Shown here piece by piece: positions 29,777 to 38,623 of a stretch of DNA of 64,000 bases. This DNA is from Pseudanabaena sp. FACHB-1998 (GTDB lineage: Bacteria; Cyanobacteriota; Cyanobacteriia; Pseudanabaenales; Pseudanabaenaceae): positions 1-64,000 of the forward strand of contig NZ_JACJQA010000039.1 of the NCBI RefSeq assembly GCF_014696355.1, in the 5' to 3' direction. Position 1 is the stretch's first letter. Every line of letters starts with the position of its first letter. A model generated the notes under the pieces. That model was not told where the DNA came from. It saw only the letters and a list, made by a program, of their open reading frames with translations, and searched no databases. The position numbers and the translations under genes were made by a program.

Positions 29777-30241
29777 ATGAAAAACCTACAAACTCATCAA
29801 TATTGGATGGATCAAGCGATCGCTTTAGCAAAAAATGCTGGGGAAATGGGAGAAATCCCTGTGGGGGCAGTGATTGTAGATAAAGAAGGGCAAGCGATCA
29901 CCACAGGTGTAAATCAAAAAGAGCGATCGCAAGATCCTACGGCTCATGCCGAAATGGTCGCGATTCGCGAAGCGGCAAAATTTTTAAAAGATTGGCATCT
30001 GACGGATTGTACTTTGTATGTGACTTTAGAGCCTTGTCCGATGTGCGCGGGGGCAATTTTGCAGGCTAGGGTGAGTACTTTGGTTTATGGGGCGGATGAT
30101 CCTAAAGCGGGAGCGATTCGGACAGTGGCAAATTTACCCGATAGTCCTTTGTCATTTCATAAACTAAAGGCGATCGCTGGTATCCGCGAACAGGAATGTC
30201 AAGATTTATTACAATCTTGGTTTCAAAAGCTCAGGAAATAA
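29777..30241 (+). CDS. tadA: tRNA-specific adenosine deaminase
   Basis: This is a 154-residue protein with zinc deaminase motifs: AHAEMVAIREA (His ligand and catalytic Glu) and CTLYVTLEPCPMCAGAI (two Cys ligands). Residues VGAVIVDKEG and the QDPTAHAE context are characteristic of TadA, which converts A34 to inosine in tRNA-Arg(ACG). The start is the ATG after a short leader with metG divergent. A bidirectional hairpin terminator follows. Confidence 0.96.
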   Translation: MKNLQTHQYWMDQAIALAKNAGEMGEIPVGAVIVDKEGQAITTGVNQKERSQDPTAHAEMVAIREAAKFLKDWHLTDCTLYVTLEPCPMCAGAILQARVSTLVYGADDPKAGAIRTVANLPDSPLSFHKLKAIAGIREQECQDLLQSWFQKLRK

Positions 30242-30276
30242 GCGCAAATCTTGCTTTGTAAGATTTGCGCTTATTT
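30237..30276. terminator. Bidirectional terminator between tadA and the lipoprotein gene
   Basis: The long stem AAATAAGCGCAAATCTT / AAGATTTGCGCTTATTT surrounds a 7-nt loop, between two convergent genes. It ends in TTTTCTT on the right. Confidence 0.85.
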
Positions 30277-30278
30277 TC

Positions 30279-30728
30279 TTACTTAGCACATAGGGCATTT
30301 AAGCGATCGGCAATATCATTTTCTTTGCTCGCCGCCGATTCTAGATCTTGTTTAGCTTTCGTCAAGGCATTGCTGTCCTTAGCTTCAGTAGCTTTAGCTT
30401 GCGCTTTCAGGGCTTGTGAAGCATCACCATACATACCTAGCAATTGCACTTGTAACTCTTTGAGTTTTGCCTCTTGCACGGGAATTGCTTGCACTTCTGT
30501 ACGAATCTGATCGATATTTTCAGCTAGGGGAACCAAGCCTGAAATATCCTGCGGCGCTGATAAGGCTTTAGTTTTATTGGCAACAGTAACAACTTTGTTA
30601 CATTGAGAAATCTTACTTTCACCACAGCCATATAACCCCAACCCAATAGTCATACTGATTGCAGTGATTACAGCATAACGCTTTAAAGAATTTGGCAAGG
30701 AAAGGGATAGGATTTTTTGAAGTTGCAT
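30279..30728 (-). CDS. Putative lipoprotein, helical
   Basis: This is a 149-residue protein. A membrane segment (YAVITAISMTIGLGLYGC) ends in a lipobox-like LYGC, with lipidation predicted at C35. The remainder is charged and helical, with heptad-like character (VQEAKLKELQVQLLGMYGDASQALKAQAKATEAKDSNALTKAKQDLESAASKENDIADRLNALC). A conserved QCNKVV near residue 44 and a terminal Cys could pair. Similar small proteins are common in cyanobacteria but have no known role. Confidence 0.75.
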   Translation of the reverse strand: MQLQKILSLSLPNSLKRYAVITAISMTIGLGLYGCGESKISQCNKVVTVANKTKALSAPQDISGLVPLAENIDQIRTEVQAIPVQEAKLKELQVQLLGMYGDASQALKAQAKATEAKDSNALTKAKQDLESAASKENDIADRLNALCAK

Positions 30729-30819
30729 TGTTTAGTCGCCGATAGTCCAAATATATTGTTCTCGCGTCCAAAAATTCTAAAATGTTTTAGTTGATTAAAC
30801 TAATAAAGAGATTTGAATT

Positions 30820-32505
30820 ATGTCTGACAATCGCCGCAGTCGTGCAATTACCGAAGGCGTTCAGCGATCGCCTAACCGTGCCATGTTGCGTGCCGTTGGG
30901 TTCCAAGACACGGATTTTACTAAACCTATCGTCGGTGTAGCAAGCGCCCACAGCACAATTACCCCTTGTAATATGGGGATCGCGCCCCTCGCAGTACGCG
31001 CAGAAGCAGGAATTCGTGCGGCAAATGGGATGCCTCAAGTTTTCGGGACGATCACCATTAGTGATGGTATTTCGATGGGAACTGAGGGGATGAAGTATTC
31101 CCTTGTTTCCCGTGATGTAATTGCTGACTCTATTGAGACGGCCTGTACTGGTCAAAGTATGGACGGGGTTTTGGCGATCGGTGGCTGCGATAAGAATATG
31201 CCAGGAGCGATGATCGCAATGGCAAGAATGAACATTCCTGCTGTTTTTATCTATGGCGGCACAATTGAGCCAGGACATTTAGAGGGTGAAGACCTAACTG
31301 TAGTAAGCGCTTTTGAAGCTGTGGGTCAATATAGTGCAGGCAGAATCGACGAAGTAAGATTGATGTCCGTAGAGCGCAATGCTTGTCCGGGAGCTGGTTC
31401 CTGCGGCGGTATGTACACTGCCAATACAATGTCTTCGGCTTTTGAGGCGATGGGAATGAGTCCCATGTATTCCTCCACCATGTCGGCAATTGCGCCCGAA
31501 AAGGCAGAAAACACGGAATTAGCTGGCAAAATCCTCGTCAATGCGATTCGGAATAATCTCTGTCCTCGCGATATCATCACCCGCAAGTCGATCGAAAACG
31601 CTATTTCTGTAGTTATGGCGGTGGGCGGTTCCACTAACGCGGTCTTGCACTTTTTGGCGATCGCCCATTCCGCAGGTGTGGAATGGCATCTTGATGATTT
31701 TGAGCGCATTCGCCAAAATGTCCCAGTTCTCTGTGACCTCAAGCCATCGGGTCGCTATGTCGCTACTGACCTCCACAAAGCAGGCGGCATCCCTCAAGTA
31801 ATGAAGATGCTCTTAGCTCATGGCTTATTACATGGCGACTGCATCACAGTCACAGGTCAAACTGTTGAGGAAGTTCTCAAAGATATCCCTGCGGAACCTC
31901 GCGCCGATCAAGATGTGATCCGTCCTTGGGATCGTCCCATGTATAAGCAAGGACATTTAGCCGTCCTCAAAGGCAACCTCGCTGAAGAAGGCGCAGTGGC
32001 AAAAATCTCTGGCGTAAAGAATCCAATCATCACAGGGCCAGCCCGTGTTTTTGAATCAGAGGAAGATTCTCTTGCCGCAATTCTTGATAACAAGATCAAT
32101 GCAGGAGATATTCTCGTCATTCGCTATGAAGGGCCTAAGGGTGGGCCCGGTATGCGCGAGATGTTAGCGCCCACAAGTGCAATCATCGGTGCTGGTTTAG
32201 GTGATTCCGTTGGTTTAATCACCGATGGACGCTTCTCTGGTGGAACCTATGGCATGGTAGTCGGTCACGTTGCCCCTGAAGCCTATGTTGGTGGCACGAT
32301 CGCCTTAGTCAACGAAGGCGACTCAATCACGATTGATGCCCATCAGCGCTTGATTCAACTCAATGTCAGCGATGAGGAGTTAGCCGCCCGTCGTGCTAAT
32401 TGGAAAGCGCCTGCGCCGCGCTACACCAAAGGTGTTTTGGCAAAATACGCCACCCTTGTTTCGACCAGCAGCAAAGGTGCTGTTACTGATTTAGATTTGT
32501 TCTAA
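30820..32505 (+). CDS. ilvD: Dihydroxy-acid dehydratase
   Basis: This is a 561-residue protein with IlvD signatures: [25 protein letters not shown], the [27 protein letters not shown] Fe-S/substrate segment, and the C-terminal [24 protein letters not shown]. The cysteines for the Fe-S cluster are present (in ITPCNMG, GCDKNM and [10 protein letters not shown]). It dehydrates 2,3-dihydroxy-isovalerate and dihydroxy-methylvalerate in valine and isoleucine synthesis. It is monocistronic, with a terminator downstream. Confidence 0.98.
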   Translation: MSDNRRSRAITEGVQRSPNRAMLRAVGFQDTDFTKPIVGVASAHSTITPCNMGIAPLAVRAEAGIRAANGMPQVFGTITISDGISMGTEGMKYSLVSRDVIADSIETACTGQSMDGVLAIGGCDKNMPGAMIAMARMNIPAVFIYGGTIEPGHLEGEDLTVVSAFEAVGQYSAGRIDEVRLMSVERNACPGAGSCGGMYTANTMSSAFEAMGMSPMYSSTMSAIAPEKAENTELAGKILVNAIRNNLCPRDIITRKSIENAISVVMAVGGSTNAVLHFLAIAHSAGVEWHLDDFERIRQNVPVLCDLKPSGRYVATDLHKAGGIPQVMKMLLAHGLLHGDCITVTGQTVEEVLKDIPAEPRADQDVIRPWDRPMYKQGHLAVLKGNLAEEGAVAKISGVKNPIITGPARVFESEEDSLAAILDNKINAGDILVIRYEGPKGGPGMREMLAPTSAIIGAGLGDSVGLITDGRFSGGTYGMVVGHVAPEAYVGGTIALVNEGDSITIDAHQRLIQLNVSDEELAARRANWKAPAPRYTKGVLAKYATLVSTSSKGAVTDLDLF

Positions 32506-32518
32506 TTTATTGCAACTT

Positions 32519-32556
32519 GAGAGAGGCTTGTAATCGCAAGTCTCTCTCTAACTTTT
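32519..32556 (+). terminator. Terminator after ilvD
   Basis: The stem GAGAGAGGCTTG / CAAGTCTCTCTC (one G-T pair) is followed shortly by T6. Confidence 0.75.
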
Positions 32557-32567
32557 TTGCATAAAAG

Positions 32568-32624
32568 CGAAATCGCGATCGCTTTAAATGATGTCAAACA
32601 AATGCTTAGTTTATGAGATTGCGG
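32568..32624. repeat. HIP1-bounded dispersed repeat, family 1 (copy 4)
   Basis: GCGATCGCTTTAAATGATGT continues to AAATGCTTAGTTTATGAG, as in copy 3. The terminal HIP1 is decayed to GATTGCGG. It lies 12 bp from the 3' end of the methyltransferase-nuclease gene. Confidence 0.75.
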
Positions 32625-32636
32625 CTAAATTGCTAT

Positions 32637-34316
32637 TTACTCGAAATCCAAACTACCTTGCTTAACCTCCATTTGCTTTTCAGCCGATTTGAGGACTTCT
32701 AGGGCAAGGAGAATATCAAGGCGTTTTTGTTCTTCGATGATTTCTTGGACGGTGACGATCCGAATTGTATCAACGGGAGCGTTCATGTACTGACTCTTAT
32801 AAATCCCTGCTTCTTTGGCTTCTTTGATCATGTCTTTGGTGGGCTTTTGCAGAGTGATGAAAATGCCGAGGGTGGCGCTTTCACGGGTGATTGTGCCTTG
32901 CAGATCGCGAATATCACGGGATGAGACTTTGCCAGATTTGACTTGCAAGATAATTTTTTCAGGGTCGTCTTTTTCGCTTCTAAAGTAAGCAATGCCATCG
33001 ATGCCTTTGTCTGCGCCTTTCTTTTGATTAATTGTGGCGCGGTTGTTGGAATAGGTAAGGACTGCCCATTTTTCAAATTCTTTACGGGTGCGATCGTCGC
33101 TTTTAAGAGCTAACGCTTCGGCAGATTTCATGTCTTTGGGAATGCCATTTAGCAAGATGTTGTCTAATACGCCTTTGCCAAAGCTATCTTCTAAGCGTTT
33201 GAGAATTAGGCTGATGCTTTGATAGGTGATATCAATTCCAATCCATTGACGATTTAATCTTTGAGAAACTGCAACAGTTGTACCACAACCACAGTAAGCA
33301 TCAAGAACTACATCACCTTCTTTGCTGCTAGATTTAATAACTCTTTCTAATAGTGATTCAGGTTTTTGAGTTGGATAACCTAAACGCTCGGCTGCATGAG
33401 GAGTTAGCGATTGAATGTCAGTCCAAATATTTGTAATAATCGAACCTTCCTGCTCTTCCAAATAGCGCTTTAACTGAGGACGTTTTTTTGTGTCGAATTT
33501 ACCATCTGAATGACGAGGATAATAAATTCTTCCCTCATCATGTAATTTTTGCATTGTTTCTATTTGGTAACGCCAACCTTTACTTGGATAAGGATATCCC
33601 ATCCACTCATACATCATATTTGGTCGTGGATTAGGACTAGTCATATCTGAAAGTCTATATCTTCCCCTCCCGTCATTATCGTCATGTCTATAAAATTTTT
33701 CAACGTAATTGCTATCATGTTCTCCGTATTGTGGATGGAAAACCGTTTTTGATGATTTCACATAGTAGAAAATAATATCTGCAATATCACAAAACTTTTT
33801 TGTAGCGTCACTATGAGCAGATTGACGTTTCCAAATAATGTCGTTTTTATAATCTCCACCTTGTGGACAGAAAATAGCATCTGTAATTATCTTTAAGTAA
33901 TGAGAAGCACTGGGATCGCAATGCAAATAAAAACTTCCAGTTGGCTTTAAAACTCGATAGATTTCAGCAATCCGTAACGTCATGCTGACCAGATAAGCAA
34001 GTAAACTTCCCTTCCCCAAAACCTTAGCCAAACCAGAAATGAGATCAATACTTTGGGAAGTAAAATGACCTAGATAATTTTCTTGAATCTCCGCCAAACC
34101 CTGATTAGCAATATCATCCCAAGTCCAAGTATCGATAAAAGCTTGCGCCTGTGCCTGATCTTCCTTCCCAATATTGTTATAAATCTGGTTATAGTTGCGC
34201 TTCGAGTTAAACGGCGGATCGATGTAACACAAATCAACCGACTCATCCTTGATATGCCGCCGCAACACCTCAAGATTATCCCCGTAAAATAGTTGATTTT
34301 TAGCTGGATCTACCAT
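32637..34316 (-). CDS. DNA methyltransferase (N4-cytosine/N6-adenine, beta class) fused to an Mrr-like nuclease domain
   Basis: This is a 559-residue protein. The catalytic motif DPPF (D33-F36) is near the N-terminus and the AdoMet-binding motif (VVLDAYCGCGTTVAVSQRLNRQWIGIDI) comes later. That order fits the beta class, with a target-recognition region of ~230 residues between them. From ~residue 410, KWAVLTYSNNRATINQKKGADKGIDGIAYF...KIILQVKSGKVSSRDIRDLQG resembles an Mrr-type PD-(D/E)XK domain (D in GIDG, then QVK). That suggests cutting and methylation in one chain, or a methyl-directed nuclease. No separate restriction subunit is nearby. HIP1-bounded repeats lie on both sides. Confidence 0.88.
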   Translation of the reverse strand: MVDPAKNQLFYGDNLEVLRRHIKDESVDLCYIDPPFNSKRNYNQIYNNIGKEDQAQAQAFIDTWTWDDIANQGLAEIQENYLGHFTSQSIDLISGLAKVLGKGSLLAYLVSMTLRIAEIYRVLKPTGSFYLHCDPSASHYLKIITDAIFCPQGGDYKNDIIWKRQSAHSDATKKFCDIADIIFYYVKSSKTVFHPQYGEHDSNYVEKFYRHDDNDGRGRYRLSDMTSPNPRPNMMYEWMGYPYPSKGWRYQIETMQKLHDEGRIYYPRHSDGKFDTKKRPQLKRYLEEQEGSIITNIWTDIQSLTPHAAERLGYPTQKPESLLERVIKSSSKEGDVVLDAYCGCGTTVAVSQRLNRQWIGIDITYQSISLILKRLEDSFGKGVLDNILLNGIPKDMKSAEALALKSDDRTRKEFEKWAVLTYSNNRATINQKKGADKGIDGIAYFRSEKDDPEKIILQVKSGKVSSRDIRDLQGTITRESATLGIFITLQKPTKDMIKEAKEAGIYKSQYMNAPVDTIRIVTVQEIIEEQKRLDILLALEVLKSAEKQMEVKQGSLDFE

Positions 34317-34406
34317 AAATACATCATTTAATCGTCATATTTGCCTATACATTATCACATATGAGGATTATACGAAAATAAAGTATATAAAAATACTCAA
34401 CTTTTA

Positions 34407-34449
34407 GCGATCGCCCTTTACTAACACAGAGATTAAAGAGGCGATCGCG
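34407..34449. repeat. HIP1-bounded dispersed repeat, family 2 (copy 3)
   Basis: GCGATCGCCCTTTACTAACA continues to CAGAGATTAAAGAGGCGATCGC, matching the copies beside the CRISPR array. It lies between the start of the methyltransferase-nuclease gene and the MnmC-like gene. Confidence 0.8.
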
Positions 34450-34470
34450 TATTAGGTATTCTTTTAGACT

Positions 34471-35322
34471 ATGGATACACTCTCACTTTTCCCTACCGAA
34501 GATGGTTCGATTACCTTTTGGTCAGAAACCTTTCAAGAAACCTTTCATAGCTCTCATGGCGCGAAAAATGAAGCCGAAGCAAAATTTGTGATCCCGACAA
34601 AGATTTCGGAAAAAGCCCAAACGCAAACTTATCTCCACATTCTCGATGTTTGCTATGGCTTAGGCTATAACTCGGCAGCCGCGATCGCCAGTATCTTCGC
34701 CTTACCCACACCATCTGCCAAACTTCACATCATCGCCCTCGAAAATAACCTTGATGTCCCCCAACAAGCGATCGCCGCAGGCTTAGTCAATATCTGGCAA
34801 CCAGCGATCGCCCAAATTCTCACCACTGCCGCCGAAAAGCAAATAGTCGAAACCAAGGATCTCACACTCCAACTACTAATTGGCGATGCAAGGCAAACTA
34901 TTAGCCAAGTCCCTCAAAAATGGGCAGATGCCATCTTTCTCGATCCCTTCTCCCCGCCCCATTGTCCCCAACTCTGGACAGTCGAATTTATTCAACTTTT
35001 AGCCAACTGCCTCAAACCCGACGGCTATCTCGTCACTTACTCCTCATCCGCTGCCGTTCGCGCCGCCATGCTTGCCGCAGGATTACGAATTGGCGCAATC
35101 GCCCCCATCGGACGCAAATCCCCCAGCACGATCGCCTCCTTTCCTTCCACCCCACTTCCCCCCATCTCGGACACCGAAGCCGCCTTTCTCACCACTCGTG
35201 CTGCGATCCCCTACCGCGATCGCACCTTACAAAGCAACGCCTCCGAAATTATCGCCAACCGTCAAACGGAACAGAATAAGAGTAACCTTCCCCCTAGCTC
35301 TAGCCTTCGCAAAAACATTTAA
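34471..35322 (+). CDS. MnmC-like tRNA methyltransferase (DUF752 domain)
   Basis: This is a 283-residue protein with the MnmC methyltransferase-domain layout: DGSITFWSETFQETFHSSHGAKNEAEAKFV at the N-terminus, the AdoMet-binding ILDVCYGLGYNSAAAI, the acidic LHIIALENN, and the ADAIFLDPFSPPHCPQLWTVEFIQLLANCLKPDGYLVTYSSSAAVRAAMLAAGL segment that includes the catalytic Asp. The FAD-dependent oxidase half of full MnmC is missing, as in other free-standing MnmC1-type proteins. It probably finishes the mnm5(s2)U34 modification of tRNA. The C-terminal ~20 residues are polar and unconserved. Confidence 0.9.
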   Translation: MDTLSLFPTEDGSITFWSETFQETFHSSHGAKNEAEAKFVIPTKISEKAQTQTYLHILDVCYGLGYNSAAAIASIFALPTPSAKLHIIALENNLDVPQQAIAAGLVNIWQPAIAQILTTAAEKQIVETKDLTLQLLIGDARQTISQVPQKWADAIFLDPFSPPHCPQLWTVEFIQLLANCLKPDGYLVTYSSSAAVRAAMLAAGLRIGAIAPIGRKSPSTIASFPSTPLPPISDTEAAFLTTRAAIPYRDRTLQSNASEIIANRQTEQNKSNLPPSSSLRKNI

Positions 35323-35402
35323 GATTTTTGATGGCGCGGCAAAGTCCTAAACAAGTTGCTCTGCCTTGTCCTTACTTTTTTTGCAAAAAATATAGACATT
35401 AG

Positions 35403-35440
35403 CGCGATCATCCACTAACATAGATGATCGCGACTTTTTT
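35403..35440 (+). promoter_or_regulatory. Terminator-like hairpin in the rplS leader
   Basis: The stem CGCGATCATC / GATGATCGCG surrounds a 10-nt loop and is followed by ACTTTTTT, ending 10 bases before the rplS start codon at 35451. An intrinsic terminator placed directly before the ribosomal gene suggests attenuation or autoregulation. Confidence 0.5.
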
Positions 35441-35450
35441 GGCATTCCTC

Positions 35451-35813
35451 ATGAACGCTGTTGAAATCATACGCTCAATTGAAGCGGAATATATCAAAAC
35501 AGATCTTCCTCAACTTTATGTGGGAGACACTGTTAAGGTTGGAGTTAGGATCAAAGAGGGCGGCAAAGAACGTACTCAGCCATACGAAGGCGTGATCATC
35601 TCAAGACGTGGTTCTGGCATTAACTCTGTCATAACTGTTCGTCGTGTATTTCAAGGAGTTGGAGTTGAGCGAGCCTTCTTGCTACATTCTCCTCAAGTTG
35701 AAAGCATTAAAGTGATTCGTCGTGGCAAAGTCCGTCGTGCTAAGCTCTACTACTTACGCGACCTTGTTGGTAAAGCAACTCGTCTTAAACAACGTTTTGA
35801 TCGTCCACTATAA
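35451..35813 (+). CDS. rplS: 50S ribosomal protein L19
   Basis: Starting at the ATG at 35451 ([14 protein letters not shown]) gives 120 residues, the normal cyanobacterial length. The upstream ATG at 35424 lies in a hairpin and is rejected. The L19 pattern is clear: [93 protein letters not shown]19 bridges the subunits near the A site. The rplS-trnW-secE-nusG order is typical of cyanobacteria. Confidence 0.97.
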   Translation: MNAVEIIRSIEAEYIKTDLPQLYVGDTVKVGVRIKEGGKERTQPYEGVIISRRGSGINSVITVRRVFQGVGVERAFLLHSPQVESIKVIRRGKVRRAKLYYLRDLVGKATRLKQRFDRPL

Positions 35814-35901
35814 AACCATCTACAGGTATACTAATTATCGAATACTTTTTTGATACATTAGATATAGCTGGTTTCGTATCAAAACAGCGTTTTCAATACG
35901 T

Positions 35902-35974
35902 GCGTCCTTAGTTCAGTTGGTAGAACGCAGGTCTCCAAAACCTGATGTCGGGGGTTCGAGTCCCTCAGGGCGCG
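35902..35974 (+). tRNA. trnW: tRNA-Trp (anticodon CCA)
   Basis: The acceptor arms GCGTCCT and AGGGCGC pair with one G-T. The D arm TTCAGTTGGTAGAA, anticodon stem CAGGT/ACCTG with loop CTCCAAA, and T arm GGGGGTTCGAGTCCCTC are all canonical. The CCA tail is not encoded. It sits between rplS and secE. Confidence 0.97.
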
Positions 35975-36066
35975 CTTCACCACACTTAAAATATAGATAT
36001 GCTCAAGCTTTAAGTTGAACATATCTCACTTATAAAGATTGCAAAAGGATCGCAAGAGTTGCCCCT

Positions 36067-36318
36067 ATGACCAAAAACGAACTAAAAGAGCAACCAAAAG
36101 AAATATCAAAGTCTGACTCAGAATCGACATCTGACATCTCTGGTATATCTCAGTTTTTTGCAGACTCCAAAGCCGAGTTCGGCAAAATTGTTTGGCCTAG
36201 CCGCCAACAACTTATTAGTGAATCTGCATCTGTTCTTTTAATGATCGTTGCGGTTGCAACTTTTGTTTATCTAATTGATGCATTGTTTAGAACACTAGCA
36301 TTGCAGGTGTTTCAATAA
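36067..36318 (+). CDS. secE: Preprotein translocase subunit SecE
   Basis: This is an 83-residue protein. A polar N-terminal extension is followed by the SecE core FFADSKAEFGKIVWPSRQQLISESASVLLMIVAVATFVYLIDALFRTLALQVF, with one amphipathic helix (KIVWPSR) and one membrane helix. SecE clamps SecY in the plasma and thylakoid membrane channel. Its stop codon overlaps the nusG start by one base (TAATG). Confidence 0.96.
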   Translation: MTKNELKEQPKEISKSDSESTSDISGISQFFADSKAEFGKIVWPSRQQLISESASVLLMIVAVATFVYLIDALFRTLALQVFQ

Positions 36319-36959
36319 TGTTTACTGAAGACATCGACCATTATTCTAGCCAAGAGGAATCAGACGTACTATTTCAATGGTATGCCGTCCAAATTGCCTC
36401 TGGTTGCGAAAAAAAGGTTAAGTCAAGCCTAGAACAACGCATCAAGACCCTTGATGTGGAAGATAGGATTAAGCAGATCGAAATTCCGCAAACACCTACA
36501 GTCAAGCTCAGAAAAGATGGTAGTCGTCAGACCTCTGAAGAAAAAATCTTTCCTGGGTATGTTCTTATCCAGATTAAGACTGTCAAAAATGAAGCTGGAC
36601 AACTAGAAGTTGATGACGATGCATGGTTGGCTGTAAAAAGCACTCCCCATGTAATCAACTTTGTGGGTACAGAACAAAAACGTCACTATGGTCGTGGTCG
36701 CGGACATGTTAAGCCCCGTCCTCTGACCGAAAAAGAAGTCGAAAGAATCTTCCGTGTCACCGTCGAGCAAGAGCCAGTAGTCAAAATTGATATGGCTCAA
36801 GGCGACAAAATCAAAGTGCTTAATGGACCTTTCAAAGATTTTGAAGGTGAAGTGGTTGAAGTTAGCCCAGAGCGCAGTAAGCTGAAAGCCCTTCTCTCGA
36901 TCTTTGGTAGAGATACGCCTGTAGAACTAGAGTTCAATCAGGTACAAAAGCAAAATTAA
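36318..36959 (+). CDS. nusG: Transcription termination/antitermination factor NusG
   Basis: This is a 213-residue protein. The NGN domain starts at FQWYAVQIASGCEKKVKSSLEQRI and includes EIPQTPTVKLRKDGSRQTSEEKIFPGYVLIQI. The KOW domain is QGDKIKVLNGPFKDFEGEVVEVSPERSKLKALLSIFGRDTPVELEFNQVQ. It binds RNA polymerase and couples it to ribosomes. A ~25-residue acidic/Ser N-terminal extension is present, as in other cyanobacteria. It is translationally coupled to secE. Confidence 0.98.
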   Translation: MFTEDIDHYSSQEESDVLFQWYAVQIASGCEKKVKSSLEQRIKTLDVEDRIKQIEIPQTPTVKLRKDGSRQTSEEKIFPGYVLIQIKTVKNEAGQLEVDDDAWLAVKSTPHVINFVGTEQKRHYGRGRGHVKPRPLTEKEVERIFRVTVEQEPVVKIDMAQGDKIKVLNGPFKDFEGEVVEVSPERSKLKALLSIFGRDTPVELEFNQVQKQN

Positions 36960-37029
36960 ATTCGCTTAAACTCAAGTTTTTAGCGTCTTTAGTAGAAATT
37001 TTAACGGCTATCATTGGCTAAAAAAGAAA

Positions 37030-37455
37030 ATGGCTAAAAAAGTTACGGCAATTATCAAGTTAGCACTTAATGCTGGCAAAGCAAGCCCAACTCCACCAGT
37101 TGGTCCTGCCTTGGGTCAGCATGGTGTAAACATTATGATGTTTTGTAAGGAATATAATGCCCGTACTGCCGATCAGGCAGGTATGGTTATTCCTGTAGAA
37201 ATATCTGTATATGAAGATAGAAGTTTTACCTTCATCCTCAAAACTCCTCCTGCATCAGTTTTAATTCAAAAAGCTGCTGGCATTACCTCTGGATCGGCAG
37301 AACCTAACCGTAAGAAAGTTGGTTCAATTACTCGCGATCAGCTTCGCCAAATTGCGGAAACCAAGATGCCAGACATCAATGCCAATGACATTGATGCGGC
37401 GATGAAGATTATCGAAGGTACTGCTAAAAACATGGGCGTTACTATTACTGCCTAA
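37030..37455 (+). CDS. rplK: 50S ribosomal protein L11
   Basis: This is a 141-residue protein with the L11 pattern: [70 protein letters not shown] and the C-terminal RNA-binding domain [38 protein letters not shown]. It forms the GTPase-associated centre with L10-L7/L12. It lies 70 bp after nusG and 129 bp before rplA. Confidence 0.98.
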   Translation: MAKKVTAIIKLALNAGKASPTPPVGPALGQHGVNIMMFCKEYNARTADQAGMVIPVEISVYEDRSFTFILKTPPASVLIQKAAGITSGSAEPNRKKVGSITRDQLRQIAETKMPDINANDIDAAMKIIEGTAKNMGVTITA

Positions 37456-37584
37456 GTTTAGAAGTCTTTAGATGAAATCTTTAAATACTTATAACTTCAA
37501 TTAAATAAGTATCTCAACCACAACAATCAAAACTTTAGTTGGGGGAGGAAATTAATTTTCCGATCGCACCCCGTAGGAGCAATC

Positions 37585-38298
37585 ATGGCAAAAAAAGTAT
37601 CAAAGCGTCTTAGGGAAGCTCAAAGTAAAGTTGAGGAGCGTCCTTATGAACCTACTGAAGCTCTAGAACTAGTCAAAGCAACAGCGACAGCTAAGTTTGC
37701 GGAATCAGTAGAAGCTCACGTCCGTTTAGGTATAGATCCTAAGTACGCCGACCAACAATTGCGTACTACCGTAACCCTTCCCAAAGGAACTGGTCAGACC
37801 ATTCGAGTAGCGGTAATCGCCCGTGGGGAAAAAGTTGCTGAAGCAACAGCCGCAGGTGCAGATATCGCTGGTTCTGAAGAACTAATTGATGAAATCAGCA
37901 AGGGCAGAATGGACTTTGATTTGCTGATTTCTACACCCGACATGATGCCGCAGGTGGCTAAACTCGGTAAGTTGCTCGGTCCAAGAGGCTTGATGCCTTC
38001 GCCTAAAGGTGGTACGGTAACTACTGATTTGGGTGGTGCAATTAATGAGTTCAAAGCTGGTAAGCTAGAATTCCGTGCCGATCGCACAGGCATTGTTCAC
38101 ATCCTATTTGGCAAAGCTGCGTTTTCCGCAGAAGATTTACTTGCCAACCTCAAAGCTTTGCAAGAAACGATTGACCGCAATCGTCCATCTGGCGCGAAGG
38201 GCAGATACTGGCGATCGCTATATGTATCTGCAACTATGGGACCTGCGATTGAGGTCGATGTCGCTGCACTGCGCGATCTCAAGTTGTCAGAAGCATAG
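37585..38298 (+). CDS. rplA: 50S ribosomal protein L1
   Basis: This is a 237-residue protein with the L1 pattern: [40 protein letters not shown], the signature around [27 protein letters not shown] and the C-terminal [27 protein letters not shown]1 forms the stalk at the E site and in many bacteria autoregulates the L11-L1 operon. The 129-bp rplK-rplA gap contains a G-rich and C-rich pair (GGGGGAGGAAA ... TTTTCC) that could be such a site, which is inference. Confidence 0.98.
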   Translation: MAKKVSKRLREAQSKVEERPYEPTEALELVKATATAKFAESVEAHVRLGIDPKYADQQLRTTVTLPKGTGQTIRVAVIARGEKVAEATAAGADIAGSEELIDEISKGRMDFDLLISTPDMMPQVAKLGKLLGPRGLMPSPKGGTVTTDLGGAINEFKAGKLEFRADRTGIVHILFGKAAFSAEDLLANLKALQETIDRNRPSGAKGRYWRSLYVSATMGPAIEVDVAALRDLKLSEA

Positions 38299-38320
38299 TT
38301 ATAAAGCCTTTTAAAGTCAT

Positions 38321-38372
38321 TATTTTTGTCAAAGTTATTGCTTTCATAAAGTTGAAACTTTGACAAAAATAA
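38321..38372. repeat. Inverted repeat downstream of rplA
   Basis: TATTTTTGTCAAAGTT and AACTTTGACAAAAATA form a 16-bp stem with a ~20-nt loop. It may partially end transcription between rplA and rplJ. Confidence 0.6.
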
Positions 38373-38384
38373 GAAAGCCAAATC

Positions 38385-38545
38385 TAAATTGTTGTTATAA
38401 GCCTAGAGAGAAATTTCTACAACTGAATAGCTCCAAAGACAGCAGGTGCTAATGGCTTAATTTCCTGCCGAGGTGATTACAAAGGATTCCAATTTGGATA
38501 CCTTTTGAGCCTTGGTCTTTTAAAAGATAAGGCTTTTTTTATGGC
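38385..38545 (+). promoter_or_regulatory. Ribosomal L10 leader with attenuator
   Basis: The conserved L10-binding leader is recognisable from CCAAAGACAGCAGGTGCTAA and CCTGCCGAGGTGA. It is followed by a terminator-like stem (AGCCTTGGTCTTTT / AAAAGATAAGGCT, 38518-38535) and T7. Binding of the L10-L7/L12 complex is expected to favour termination and so set rplJ-rplL output. Confidence 0.85.
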
Positions 38546-38623
38546 TTTAAGGGTTCTATAGCAAGGTTTAAAGTTATAAGTCAACTTTAAATCTTACGAA
38601 AAACAAAAGGAGGTGAAAAATAT

